Assembly (NCBI GenBank): GCA_001464425.1
Contig: LNEK01000025.1
Coordinates: forward strand, 1-64,000
DNA length: 64,000 nucleotides
Direction of reading: 5' to 3'
Source of the DNA: Alphaproteobacteria bacterium Ga0077535
GTDB lineage: Bacteria; Pseudomonadota; Alphaproteobacteria; Caulobacterales; Aquidulcibacteraceae
The notes below the pieces were generated by a model. That model saw only the letters and a program-made list of their open reading frames with translations. It had not been told where the DNA came from and made no database searches. The translations under genes were made by a program, and so were the position numbers. Each line of letters begins with the position of its first letter. Positions within the stretch are counted from its first letter, which is position 1. This document shows, piece after piece, positions 16,952 to 28,142 of the stretch.

Positions 16952-17868
16952 TGGCCATGGTGTTCGATCGCATCGCCATTATTGGCGTCGGCCTCATTGG
17001 CGCGTCGATTGCGCGCGCGGCGCGTGAATACGGCGTCGCGAACACGATCCACCTCTATGACGCCAACCCGACCGTGCGCGAACGCGCGCGCGAACTAGGT
17101 TTAGGGGAGGTTTTCGACGATGCCGAAAAGGCGGTGGCGAAGGCTGAACTGGTTGTGCTTGCGGTGCCAGTTGGCGCCATGGCGGCCGCGGCGGAGGCAT
17201 GTAAGCGCGGGCTGAAGATCGGCGCGATCGTTACCGACGTTGGCTCAGTGAAGCAGGCGGTGGTGGACGCGCTGAAAGCGGTGTTGCCGACGTTTGTATA
17301 TTTCATTCCTGGCCACCCGCTTGCCGGCACGGAGCATTCCGGCCCCGACGCTGGCTTCGCTTCCTTGTTTCAAAATCGCTGGCAAATCCTGACGCCGCTA
17401 GCGGACCAAGGCGCGGCATATCCCGCAGCCGTTGATCAGCTGGAAGAGTTTTGGCGTGCTTTGGGCGCCAACGTGGAACGGATGGATGCTGCACGCCACG
17501 ATGTCGTGCTCGCCGTCACCAGCCATTTGCCGCACTTGATTGCCTTCAACATCGTGGCGATGGCAGAGGATTTGGAGAGCGTCACCGAAAGCGAGGTGGT
17601 GAAGTTCTCCGCCTCCGGCTTTCGCGACTTTACGCGCATTGCAGCGTCCGACCCCACGATGTGGCGCGACGTGTTCTTGAACAACCGCGAAGCGGTGCTT
17701 GAAGTGCTAGGTCGTTTCTCCGAGGACTTAGCTGCGTTGCAACGCGCAATTCGCTGGAGCGAGGGCGACACGCTTTATGATCTGTTCGATCGCGCCCGTC
17801 GCATGCGCCGTGAAGTCATCGACGCTGGCCAAGACACGCCGGCGCCGAACTGGGGCCGCGAAAACTAG
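16951..17868 (+). CDS. prephenate/cyclohexadienyl dehydrogenase
   Basis: The 305-residue enzyme has an N-terminal NAD(P) fold (IAIIGVGLIGASIARAARE), the conserved GHPLAGTEHSGP around residues 125-136, and HLPHLIAFNIV in the helical C-terminal domain. It oxidatively decarboxylates prephenate or arogenate toward tyrosine. ATG 16951 overlaps the chorismate mutase stop; ATG 16957 is an equally reasonable start. The end overlaps the DUF2125 gene on the opposite strand by 4 bases. Confidence 0.92.
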   Translation: MAMVFDRIAIIGVGLIGASIARAAREYGVANTIHLYDANPTVRERARELGLGEVFDDAEKAVAKAELVVLAVPVGAMAAAAEACKRGLKIGAIVTDVGSVKQAVVDALKAVLPTFVYFIPGHPLAGTEHSGPDAGFASLFQNRWQILTPLADQGAAYPAAVDQLEEFWRALGANVERMDAARHDVVLAVTSHLPHLIAFNIVAMAEDLESVTESEVVKFSASGFRDFTRIAASDPTMWRDVFLNNREAVLEVLGRFSEDLAALQRAIRWSEGDTLYDLFDRARRMRREVIDAGQDTPAPNWGREN

Positions 17869-18875
17869 TCGCCGTAGACCGGCGGTAGCGTTCGCACAGT
17901 CACACCTTCCAAGCGCAACACACCGTTATTGGCTTCGACATCGAGATTGATATCGTCACCACTCAGCATGTAGGCGGTGGCGAGCAGACCTAGGCCGTTG
18001 CGGGCGTCTTCGTCGATATCGGGGCCGTTGGCGATTGCAGCGAACACCGGGCCAGGGCGATCGATTGGCAGCCTCAAGATCCCTCGCAGGCGACGTTGAT
18101 CATCGAGCCCGCCTTCGCCAGTGCCGGTGGATTGAAGCGCGCCCCAGTTCAGCACCAGAGCATCGAAGCGCAGCTTGCCGTTGGCTTCGCGCCACGGTGC
18201 AAGTGGATCCCCCGGTGAGGTCTGCAGCAGCGCCGCGCCCTGTTCGACGACGATGGCCGCGCGCAACGCTTGCACGTCCTGGCCAAGGCCTTCGAAGCTG
18301 CGAACCGGCCGCGGCAGCGTCAGCGCCTGCGCGTCGAACGCGACTTGATACTCGCCCGAGACGCGCGGATCGGGGCGAATGCTCAGCACGATCTTGCGCG
18401 CGGTCAGCACGCCTTCTTCGGCCGGATCGTCGAGGGTCAGATTGTCGGCTTCGATGCCGGCGGTGGCGAGTGCGCCATTGGAAGTGCGCAAAGTGGCGAT
18501 CAGCGCATCTGCCGTGACGTTGGTGACGGCGCCCCCGGCGCGTTGGAAAGCGATCGGCGCTTCTGCTTCCAGCGTGACGTGCTGTGGGTTCAGCAAGTTG
18601 AGATGCAGGTCGGCGCGCTGTGTCGTCATTTGCCAGCCGCCGCGGGCGGGGCCGTAACTCACGTCCTGCAATTCAAGGCGCAGCATCACTGGAAAGCCGT
18701 GGCGGACGATGCGGCCAATGGTGGCGCTGGCGCCGCGCGACTGCTGCTCGGTCAGGAAGCTCTGGATGCGCCGCTCTGCCTCGGCGGCCGCGACGTGCCA
18801 GTACGCCACCCAGCCAATGGCTAGAACAATGAAGAGGGCCCACGGACCCGCGAGCCAAAGCCAATTGCGTTTCAT
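17865..18875 (-). CDS. DUF2125 domain-containing membrane-anchored protein
   Basis: The 336-residue protein has an N-terminal transmembrane helix (WLWLAGPWALFIVLAIGWVA) followed by a beta-rich extracytoplasmic domain of the DUF2125 type. The family is restricted to alphaproteobacteria and has no known function. It ends the ftsE-ftsX-DUF218-plsC-DUF2125 run; its start overlaps the plsC stop by 4 bases. Confidence 0.87.
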   Translation of the reverse strand: MKRNWLWLAGPWALFIVLAIGWVAYWHVAAAEAERRIQSFLTEQQSRGASATIGRIVRHGFPVMLRLELQDVSYGPARGGWQMTTQRADLHLNLLNPQHVTLEAEAPIAFQRAGGAVTNVTADALIATLRTSNGALATAGIEADNLTLDDPAEEGVLTARKIVLSIRPDPRVSGEYQVAFDAQALTLPRPVRSFEGLGQDVQALRAAIVVEQGAALLQTSPGDPLAPWREANGKLRFDALVLNWGALQSTGTGEGGLDDQRRLRGILRLPIDRPGPVFAAIANGPDIDEDARNGLGLLATAYMLSGDDINLDVEANNGVLRLEGVTVRTLPPVYGD

Positions 18876-19600
18876 GCCGCCACGCTGCGACGTTTATCAG
18901 GCGGCAACATGGCTTCGCTCTCGGTTTCGATCACGCGCTCCAGTTCCGCCATGAAATCTTCGCGTGAAAGACCGGGCGGGATCGGCGGCAGCACTTTGAA
19001 CGTCACGTGGCCGGGTGTGCGCATAAGGCCCTTGGGCTTCCAAATGAGCCCGGTGTTGAGCGCCACCGGCGTCACTGGGATGTTGAGATCTTTATACATC
19101 GCGGCGATGCCAGATTTGTAGTCAGGCGCCGCGCCGAGCGGTTGACGTGTGCCTTCCGGGAAGATCACGATCTGGCGGCCTTTCGCGACCGCTTCTCGCG
19201 CTCCGCGCACGAGGCTCTTCAGCGCCTTGGCGTGGCCGCCGCGATCGACGGCGAGTTGGTTCTTTTTTAGATAGGCGCCCATCACTGGCGTTGAGCCAAG
19301 TTCTTCCTTGTAGATGAAGGTTGGCTTTTCGAGGATCAGCGAAGGCACGATCGTGTCGAGCATCGATTGATGCTTCATTGCGATCAGTGCGCCGCCTTTC
19401 GGTACGTGTTCGAGGCCTTCGAAGCTCACGCGCGCGCCGACGATCCAGCGCAAGCCCCATATCGTTGCGTGCGACCACCAGCGTAGCGCAGTGTACACGT
19501 GCTTTTCGTCCATAAGCACGAACGGCCACAGCACGAGGCCGACGAACGCCATGGAGGCGTACAGCCACACAGCGAAGATGAACGAGCGCAGCAGTCTCAT
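18872..19600 (-). CDS. plsC: 1-acyl-sn-glycerol-3-phosphate acyltransferase
   Basis: The 242-residue inner-membrane enzyme acylates lysophosphatidic acid in phospholipid synthesis. It has an N-terminal hydrophobic segment, the catalytic H77-x4-D82 motif (KHQSMLD), the substrate motif FPEGTRQPLG and the downstream IPVTPVALNTG. Length and motif order match PlsC. The start overlaps the upstream DUF218 gene by 4 bases. Confidence 0.93.
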   Translation of the reverse strand: MRLLRSFIFAVWLYASMAFVGLVLWPFVLMDEKHVYTALRWWSHATIWGLRWIVGARVSFEGLEHVPKGGALIAMKHQSMLDTIVPSLILEKPTFIYKEELGSTPVMGAYLKKNQLAVDRGGHAKALKSLVRGAREAVAKGRQIVIFPEGTRQPLGAAPDYKSGIAAMYKDLNIPVTPVALNTGLIWKPKGLMRTPGHVTFKVLPPIPPGLSREDFMAELERVIETESEAMLPPDKRRSVAA

Positions 19601-20211
19601 GCGCCGTCTTTAGCTTCGCCGCCGCTGCGTGCAAAATCGATTACAGCTTCGCGGCCGCGGATCACGAGATACTTGACGTATTCGCCGCCAAGACGGGTCG
19701 CGGCGCCAAGATCGCTGCGCCAGAGCGCCGGGTCGGTCCAGCGCGTGCGGACCGGGTAGGGGTAAATTTCAGCTTCCGGCATCGCCAGTGATAGCTCTGC
19801 GTGCGAGCGCGGCATGTGATAATCGTCGGTCACGAGGATAAGGCTGGTGTAGCGGTGCTCGCGCGCCCAGGCCGCGGTTTCGGAGGCGTTGCCGAGCGTG
19901 TCCTCGGCGCTGCGGCCAAGATCGATGCAGCACTCGCCGAGCGCGCGATCGACTTCGAGTACTTCGTACAATTCCTGATCGGTGACGATGCGATTAACGC
20001 CGGAGATCAATAGGCGCTCGCCTTTTTCCTCTTGCAGCAGACGCACGCCAGTCGAGAGCCGTTCAAGCGAGCCGCCGGTGAGTGCGACGATGGCTTGCGC
20101 TTGCGGCGGCGCTTCCGGTTCGAGGCGCACGCGCTCGGCAAAATTCCAGAACCCGGCAATGAAAGCTACGACGAGGCCAAGCGCCACCCAGGTGAGGAGG
20201 GTGCGCATCAA
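19597..20211 (-). CDS. DUF218 (YdcF/ElyC/SanA-like) envelope protein
   Basis: The 204-residue protein has one N-terminal transmembrane segment and the DUF218 core: IVALTGGSLERLSTGVRLL, then ERLLISGV, and LVTDDYHMPRS near the C-terminal half. Members such as ElyC and SanA affect cell-envelope or peptidoglycan-precursor homeostasis; the biochemical reaction is not settled. It is coupled to ftsX by a 4-base overlap. Confidence 0.88.
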   Translation of the reverse strand: MMRTLLTWVALGLVVAFIAGFWNFAERVRLEPEAPPQAQAIVALTGGSLERLSTGVRLLQEEKGERLLISGVNRIVTDQELYEVLEVDRALGECCIDLGRSAEDTLGNASETAAWAREHRYTSLILVTDDYHMPRSHAELSLAMPEAEIYPYPVRTRWTDPALWRSDLGAATRLGGEYVKYLVIRGREAVIDFARSGGEAKDGA

Positions 20212-21068
20212 CCGAGCCGCGCTGCCTTAGCGTGAAAGTAACTCGCGGCCGCGCGCGCGCCAGCGCCGGCGGCGACGGCGGCGCCGAGCGGCGCTGCGAT
20301 GATTGGGGCAAGATCGATCGGCAGAATCATCTGCGGCAAAGCTTCGATGGTTGCGGCGGGAATGACCAGCAACATCACCACTAGCGCGACAACGCCGGCA
20401 AGCGCGCCGCCAACCGCCCCGGCATAAAGTCCAAGCACCGCAGCCTCATCGGCGATGCGTCCGGCGGCTTGGCCGCGCGTGGCGCCAAGATCGCACATGA
20501 CGGTCACGAGTTCCCTCCGCCGCGCCGCCAGTCCGCGCGCCGAGAGCGAGACGATTATCGCCATCACCAGAGCGAATGCGATTGCGCCCCAGAGCGCGGC
20601 GGTGCGCACCCTGCTGACGGCGCCGCCGCCCGCCGTTGTATTCGGGGCCTCAATCACCTCAGCCGTGACCCCGCCTTGCGCGAGCGCGGCGACCACATCT
20701 CCGGAGACATCGACGTTCGGCCCAGCTGGCCGCAGTTCGATCTCGAGAAGGCGGATAGGCGGCAAATCCTCAGGCAACACCTCGCCGCCGCCCCATTGAG
20801 TCAGCAGCTGCGCCGCGCGCTGGGCGTCCATCACCGCAGCGCTGGCGACATGGGGTGCGCCGCGTAGTGCGGATTCGGCGGCGCTGAGGCCCGCCGGGCC
20901 CTCGGGCGCCAAGACGCGGACGATAGCGTAAGCGTTGCGCTGGGTTTCGTACTGCACTGCGAGCCGGTCGACAGCGCGGGCGCCTAAACCTGCGGCCGCG
21001 GCGGCAAAGGCGGCGAAGGCCAGCGTCCAGAACAGGGCGCGTTCTACGCCCGTCAGTGCATTTCTCAT
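20208..21068 (-). CDS. ftsX: cell division ABC transporter permease FtsX
   Basis: The 286-residue protein has the FtsX layout: an N-terminal helix, an extracytoplasmic domain (about residues 40-160), then three hydrophobic segments around 165-190, 215-245 and 255-280. With FtsE it couples ATP hydrolysis to peptidoglycan hydrolase activation at the septum. Recognition rests mainly on topology and on the adjacent ftsE. Its ATG overlaps the ftsE stop. Confidence 0.88.
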   Translation of the reverse strand: MRNALTGVERALFWTLAFAAFAAAAAGLGARAVDRLAVQYETQRNAYAIVRVLAPEGPAGLSAAESALRGAPHVASAAVMDAQRAAQLLTQWGGGEVLPEDLPPIRLLEIELRPAGPNVDVSGDVVAALAQGGVTAEVIEAPNTTAGGGAVSRVRTAALWGAIAFALVMAIIVSLSARGLAARRRELVTVMCDLGATRGQAAGRIADEAAVLGLYAGAVGGALAGVVALVVMLLVIPAATIEALPQMILPIDLAPIIAAPLGAAVAAGAGARAAASYFHAKAARLG

Positions 21069-21802
21069 TCGGACGCCTCGGTCTCAGCCGGCAGGGACGT
21101 GTCGACTTGCGTCAGCCGCCCTCGCTCCAGCCGCCAGCGTAAGATAGGGGCGCAATCGGCCAAGCTCTCATCTTGGCTTGCGATGACTACGCCAGCGCCA
21201 ACCCGGCGCATTTCGGCAAGCAACCTTACAACGCGCCTGCCGTCGGCCGGGGACATGCCTGCGGTAGGATCATCCGCCAGGATTAGATGTGGCTTTGCGG
21301 CGAGCGCGCGCGCTATGGCGCATCGGCGTCGTTCCGCGCCCGAAAGTTTTTCCACGGGCAGATCTGCGGCTTCGCTGATGCCGACGAAATCCACAAGTTC
21401 GCGCACGTCATCTGCGTACTCGCGCGGCTTCTTGCCGATCATACGGAGCGGCATCGCGATGTTGTCGAACGCGCTCCAGTGCTCGATGAACGTCGGAGTT
21501 TCAGCTACATAGCCGATCTTGCGCTTCACTTCGGCAAGCTGGCGCCCACTCGCACGCCCGACATCCACGCCCATAATTAAAGCTCGTCCAGACCGGGGCG
21601 GCAGCGCTAGGCGCAAAACGTGCGTTAACGTAGTCTTACCTGCAGCGGCGGGACCGGTAACGAGCGCGACTTCTCCAGCGCGCGCTTCGAAATCTACACC
21701 CATCAGAACGGTGGCGGCGCCGTAGCCGGCGTCGACGTTTGAGAGGCGGACCAAAACCCCGCGCTCGAACAGTTCAAGATCAGTGTGATTTAACCGGGAC
21801 AT
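21065..21802 (-). CDS. ftsE: cell division ATP-binding protein FtsE, atypical ATPase motifs
   Basis: The 245-residue ABC ATPase has Walker A GPAAAGKTT, signature LSGAERRR and Walker B HLILADDPT. Compared with typical FtsE (GPSGAGKTT, LSGGEQQR, ADEPT) the second signature Gly is Ala and the catalytic glutamate after Walker B is Asp. The linked ftsX and the divergent DUF3426 gene support the FtsE assignment over a generic ABC protein. The altered residues suggest low ATP hydrolysis. Confidence 0.88.
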   Translation of the reverse strand: MSRLNHTDLELFERGVLVRLSNVDAGYGAATVLMGVDFEARAGEVALVTGPAAAGKTTLTHVLRLALPPRSGRALIMGVDVGRASGRQLAEVKRKIGYVAETPTFIEHWSAFDNIAMPLRMIGKKPREYADDVRELVDFVGISEAADLPVEKLSGAERRRCAIARALAAKPHLILADDPTAGMSPADGRRVVRLLAEMRRVGAGVVIASQDESLADCAPILRWRLERGRLTQVDTSLPAETEASE

Positions 21803-21870
21803 AACTAGACAAGCTAAATAGAATCAATGCACCGAAGAGAGTTACTGGGGCAGCTGAACGTTTCATTACC

Positions 21871-22767
21871 ATGATCCTAACATGCACGTCTTGCTCAACT
21901 CGCTATTACGCTGACGACGCGGCCATTGGCCCGGCGGGCCGAACCGTGCGTTGCGCCGCTTGCGGGTTCTCGTGGTTTGCCGAGCCGCAGCTTGAGCTGC
22001 GCACCACGGCGGAAGCGCCGGAGGCCGTGCGCGCCGAAGCGCCGGCCGTTCAGGCTCAGGAGCCGCTGACACGCGAGCGTGTCGAGCGCCTGCGCCGCGC
22101 TGCTGAGCAGCCGGGGCCTGCGCCGTCTGCCGCCGCGAAATTCCGCGCCCAACAGGCCGAACGTATGCGCCGCGAGCGCGCCCGCGCCGCCATGGTCGTC
22201 TGGACCGCCACCGGCGCTGCTCTCGCGGCCTCGGCCACGGGCATGGTCACCTTCCGTCAGGACGTCGCCGAAGTCTGGCCGCGTTCGGCCAGCGCTTTCG
22301 CCGCGCTTGGTCTCGACGTGAACGTTTACGGCCTTGAGTTTTACGACCTCGCAGTCGAGCGCGCCTTCGACGGCGCTACGCCGATCCTTCTGGTCAGCGG
22401 CGAGGTCCGCAACATTGGCCGCGATGACAAACTCGTCCCGCCGGTGCGCGTGTCGCTGCGCGACAGCAACTCGCATGAGATTTTCGAGCTGGTGAACGCG
22501 ATCACTGATCAGCCGGTTGCGGCTGGCGGCGCGATCCCGTTCCAAATCCGCGTCGAAAATCCGCCGACAGATGCGGTCGATCTGGAAGCCACGTTCGCAA
22601 ACTTCAACGAAGCGTCGTTTGCGGGCGGTGCGGCGATGGTTTCGCCGTCGGCGCCGGCTGCGCCTGCCGCACCTGCTGCGGACGAGCCGTTGGTGCTCGA
22701 CACCCCGCTCGAAGGCACGGTCAGCGAGATCGGGCCGATTGAGGGCCTGCGCTCCGGAAATGGCTGA
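21871..22767 (+). CDS. zinc-ribbon DUF3426 membrane protein
   Basis: The 298-residue protein opens with an MJ0042-type zinc ribbon (CTSCSTRYYADDAAIG...VRCAACG, four Cys in two CxxC pairs, residues 4-34). A transmembrane helix lies near residues 108-128, and a C-terminal DUF3426 beta domain (VSGEVRNIGRDDKLVPPVRVSLRD) follows. It is divergent from ftsE, as in other alphaproteobacteria. Function unknown. Its end overlaps the hpt start by 8 bases. Confidence 0.87.
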   Translation: MILTCTSCSTRYYADDAAIGPAGRTVRCAACGFSWFAEPQLELRTTAEAPEAVRAEAPAVQAQEPLTRERVERLRRAAEQPGPAPSAAAKFRAQQAERMRRERARAAMVVWTATGAALAASATGMVTFRQDVAEVWPRSASAFAALGLDVNVYGLEFYDLAVERAFDGATPILLVSGEVRNIGRDDKLVPPVRVSLRDSNSHEIFELVNAITDQPVAAGGAIPFQIRVENPPTDAVDLEATFANFNEASFAGGAAMVSPSAPAAPAAPAADEPLVLDTPLEGTVSEIGPIEGLRSGNG

Positions 22768-23278
22768 GACGCGCCAGCGCGTCCTGCTTGATGAAGCCGA
22801 GATCGCGAAGCGCATAGAGGCGCTCGCGGAAACGCTTGCCGAAGTTGATAACAACTGGACGGTGGTGGCGCTCTTGCAGGGCGCCATTCCGTTTACCGCG
22901 GATCTAATGCGCGCATTCGAGCGGCGCGGACGCCACCCCATCTACGATTCATTGTGGCTCGAGAGCTATCGCGATGCGCGCGAGAGCTCCGGCAAAGTTG
23001 TGGTGAGGGCCGATATCTCGCGCGCGATCGAGGGACGTCCGGCGCTGATCCTCGACGATGTGTTCGATAGCGGGCGCACCATTGCGTATGCGCGCGCGCA
23101 CCTGATGGCTAAGGGCGCCACGCGCACTTTGGCCTGCGCGTTCGTCCGCAAGCCGCAGGCTATGGGCGAAGCGATCGATGCAATCGGCTGGGACGCGCCC
23201 TCCGATTTTCTTGTCGGCTACGGCATGGATGATGCCGGGCGTTATCGCGGCTTGCCCTACATCGCGGCCATCGACTAG
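22760..23278 (+). CDS. hpt: hypoxanthine phosphoribosyltransferase family protein
   Basis: The 172-residue enzyme transfers phosphoribose from PRPP to a purine base in salvage. The PRPP-binding loop is LILDDVFDSGRTI (residues 96-108, with Asp99-Asp100). The upstream VALLQGAIPFTADLMR and C-terminal DFLVGYGMDDAGRYRGLPYI are typical of HPRT. ATG 22760 lies inside the last codons of the DUF3426 gene. Confidence 0.9.
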   Translation: MAETRQRVLLDEAEIAKRIEALAETLAEVDNNWTVVALLQGAIPFTADLMRAFERRGRHPIYDSLWLESYRDARESSGKVVVRADISRAIEGRPALILDDVFDSGRTIAYARAHLMAKGATRTLACAFVRKPQAMGEAIDAIGWDAPSDFLVGYGMDDAGRYRGLPYIAAID

Positions 23279-24285
23279 CGTGCGACTTCTTCGCCAAGTT
23301 CGACAATCACACGTGTGCCAGCTGAGCTGGATTCTGTTGAAAGCGTGCCGTTGGCCTGGCGCACGAACGCATCCACGAGCCGCTTGCCCAAGCCGCCGCC
23401 GGGCCGCTGCGGCTTTGCCGCGTCGAGGCCGACGCCGTCGTCTTCCACGTAGAGCCGCCAACCCGCGCCATGACGGCGGAAACTGACATTGACGACGCCG
23501 GTTTCGCGGCCGTCGAAGGCGTGCTTGGCGGCGTTGGTAACAAGTTCATTGACCAACAGGCCGATTGAGACGGCGCGGTCGCGGTTCATAAGCGCTTGGT
23601 CGGATGCGCAAGTAAGCGTCACGGCGCCATGCAGTGTTAGGGCCTGCGCGAGCGCATCGCAAAGCTCTTGGAGGTATTCCTTCATCTGCACCGCGCCGAC
23701 ATTGCGCGGGTCGTGATAAAGGTGATTGTGCGCGCGCGCGAAGCTGTCCACCGGGCCATCGTCAGAGCGGCGGCGTTGGATATCCACGAGGCTCGCCACC
23801 ATCATGAAGTTGTTTTTGATGCGGTGATCGATCTCGCGTAGCAGAAGGTCTTGTTCTTCAACTTGCGCCTTGCGTGCGCGGGCGGCGCGTTGTGCGGCCT
23901 GACGGAAGACATCGGAGAGCGCGATAACAAGGCTACCGCTGAGCAGGATCACCAGCATGCGCGGAATATCCGCCGGGTTTTCGATCCGGAAGCTCATCGG
24001 CGCGGGCAGCACGAAGTACCAAGCAGCCAGCATCGAAATGGCCAGCACGATGAACCCGCATTGCCAGCCCGCGAACAAGGTTGCGGCCAAAATGCCAGGA
24101 TAGATTACTGCAAACGGCGCGGCGCCCGGGGCCAGCGCGTTGATCACGAGCCGTAGCACCACTTCCATCCCGAGACAGAAGATCGCGAATGCAATTTGGC
24201 TGAGCCAAGCCGGCAGCGGCGCTAGCCGCTCCCGGACATCGAACTCGGCAAGGTGTGGAACTACACGATGTGGCATCGCACGCAT
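23275..24285 (-). CDS. sensor histidine kinase, DUF4118 membrane part plus HisKA_2
   Basis: The 336-residue protein begins with four hydrophobic segments (about residues 25-125) of the KdpD-like DUF4118 type. A HisKA_2 domain with His154 in REIDHRIKNNFMMVASLV follows, then an HATPase domain with N-box NELVTNAAKHAF and G-box VEDDGVGLD. HWE/HisKA_2 kinases are common in alphaproteobacteria and often feed the PhyR stress pathway. No response regulator is adjacent. The stop overlaps the hpt end by 4 bases. Met4 is an alternative start. Confidence 0.9.
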   Translation of the reverse strand: MRAMPHRVVPHLAEFDVRERLAPLPAWLSQIAFAIFCLGMEVVLRLVINALAPGAAPFAVIYPGILAATLFAGWQCGFIVLAISMLAAWYFVLPAPMSFRIENPADIPRMLVILLSGSLVIALSDVFRQAAQRAARARKAQVEEQDLLLREIDHRIKNNFMMVASLVDIQRRRSDDGPVDSFARAHNHLYHDPRNVGAVQMKEYLQELCDALAQALTLHGAVTLTCASDQALMNRDRAVSIGLLVNELVTNAAKHAFDGRETGVVNVSFRRHGAGWRLYVEDDGVGLDAAKPQRPGGGLGKRLVDAFVRQANGTLSTESSSAGTRVIVELGEEVAR

Positions 24286-24359
24286 GCCAATAGGCGCACG
24301 CGCTCCAGGTCAAGACGAAACAACTTCGTCATTGATCTACGAGTTAGCTCAATGAGTAT

Positions 24360-24884
24360 TTACCGCTGCGCGAAGGCGAGGTGCAATTCTCCGTCGGCGC
24401 CGTCTGCAATGCGAAGCTCCAATGCGCGGCTCGCCGCGGCAAAGCTCGCGTCAACATCGCCGACGCGCCCGCACGTATAGGTGAGGCGTGCTTGCGGCGC
24501 TTCGGCGAGAGTGGCGCTCCAACGATCTACGACGCTGGTCGGCGTTGTGCCGGCCCAGTTCAGCGTGACCACGCCCGTTGCGGTGTCTTCACTTACTTCG
24601 AGCGCGACGGCGCGCGTACCGTCCCAGCCGGTCGCAGCGCCAACTCGGCGTGCGCTGGTGAGATCATACAAGCCGGGAGTTAGCTCTCCGCCGCGCAGGT
24701 CAGAAGCGATCGCTGCTACTGGCGGGGTTTCGACGCTAACTTGCCGCGCCAGATCGGGCGTGAGCGTGTTGCAGGCGAGTTCCTGTGGCGGCGGCGTTTC
24801 GGTCTCCGTGCTTTGCGTTGGCGCGGGCGGGGTGCAGGCGGCGGCGCTGGCGAGCAACAGTGCTGCAAAAGTGCGTTTCAACAT
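24360..24884 (-). CDS. hypothetical lipoprotein
   Basis: The 174-residue protein has a lipobox signal (LLLASAAAC, Cys17) followed by a Pro/Thr-rich linker, then a small domain with two cysteines (LACNTLT and LTYTCGRVG) that could form a disulfide. Not assigned to a named family. It starts just after the TIGR02302-like gene on the same strand, so it is likely co-transcribed. Confidence 0.75.
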   Translation of the reverse strand: MLKRTFAALLLASAAACTPPAPTQSTETETPPPQELACNTLTPDLARQVSVETPPVAAIASDLRGGELTPGLYDLTSARRVGAATGWDGTRAVALEVSEDTATGVVTLNWAGTTPTSVVDRWSATLAEAPQARLTYTCGRVGDVDASFAAASRALELRIADGADGELHLAFAQR

Positions 24885-24896
24885 TTCTCTATCTCC

Positions 24897-27435
<2,539 letters not shown>

Positions 27436-27523
27436 GCCGGCTGGGGGCGAGCCTAACAGCGCGCCTCTGGCCAAACCATGACCAAGCCCAGCCGGGAACC
27501 GGGGTTTCGGCGCTAATTCGCCC

Positions 27524-28126
27524 TTAATGTTCGTTCGGCAGTTGGCCCGAGGAGGCCATGGGCGTGGGGACTTCCTGGGTCAGATCGAACTCGACGCGGA
27601 AATGGCGGTTGGGGCGGCGAAGTTCATAGGCGAAGGTCTCGCCAGGGTGGACCTCGACCGCCCAGATATTGTCGGCCGAGGCCGGGATTTCATTGGCCGT
27701 GAACAACTGCTTGGAGAAGTCGTCCGCGGGGAATTCCTGACGCTCTGAGGTTCCTTCGCTTGTCGTGTCGCCGCCATATTGGGTCAGCACGTCCTCGCTG
27801 CCGTCTTCGTGGCGGTGATCGTGCTTGAGGCGAAGGCCGCTTTCGGTGCGTGTTATGACCCAGGTGCGTGAGCGGTCCTCGCCGACATTGAACGGGATGC
27901 GGATCTCATCGGCGCTGCAATCGCGCACGTGCATCACAAGCTGCTGGCCCGCCATGTCGGCGTCGCGCTCATCATTGGTGACGACCCGTCCCTCATAGCT
28001 ACGGCCACACAAGGCGGAGAGACTCGTGAAGAACGCGTCTTGCGGTGCAACCGCTGGCGCGGGCGCAGGCGCGGGGCTGCAGGCGGCAAGCGCCAGAGCA
28101 GCAGCGGCGATCCAGGACTTGTTCAT
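27524..28126 (-). CDS. hypothetical lipoprotein
   Basis: The 200-residue protein has a lipobox (ALALAAC, Cys16) and a Pro/Ala linker. The domain contains ALCGRSYEGRVV, VMHVRDCSADEIRIPFNVGEDRSRTWVI and LRRPNRHFRVEFDL. The Cys pair and regular strands suggest a small beta-barrel or lipocalin-like fold, but no named family was recognised. It lies just downstream of lysA on the same strand. Confidence 0.8.
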   Translation of the reverse strand: MNKSWIAAAALALAACSPAPAPAPAVAPQDAFFTSLSALCGRSYEGRVVTNDERDADMAGQQLVMHVRDCSADEIRIPFNVGEDRSRTWVITRTESGLRLKHDHRHEDGSEDVLTQYGGDTTSEGTSERQEFPADDFSKQLFTANEIPASADNIWAVEVHPGETFAYELRRPNRHFRVEFDLTQEVPTPMASSGQLPNEH

Positions 28127-28142
28127 AACATCTCCTTCGAAC

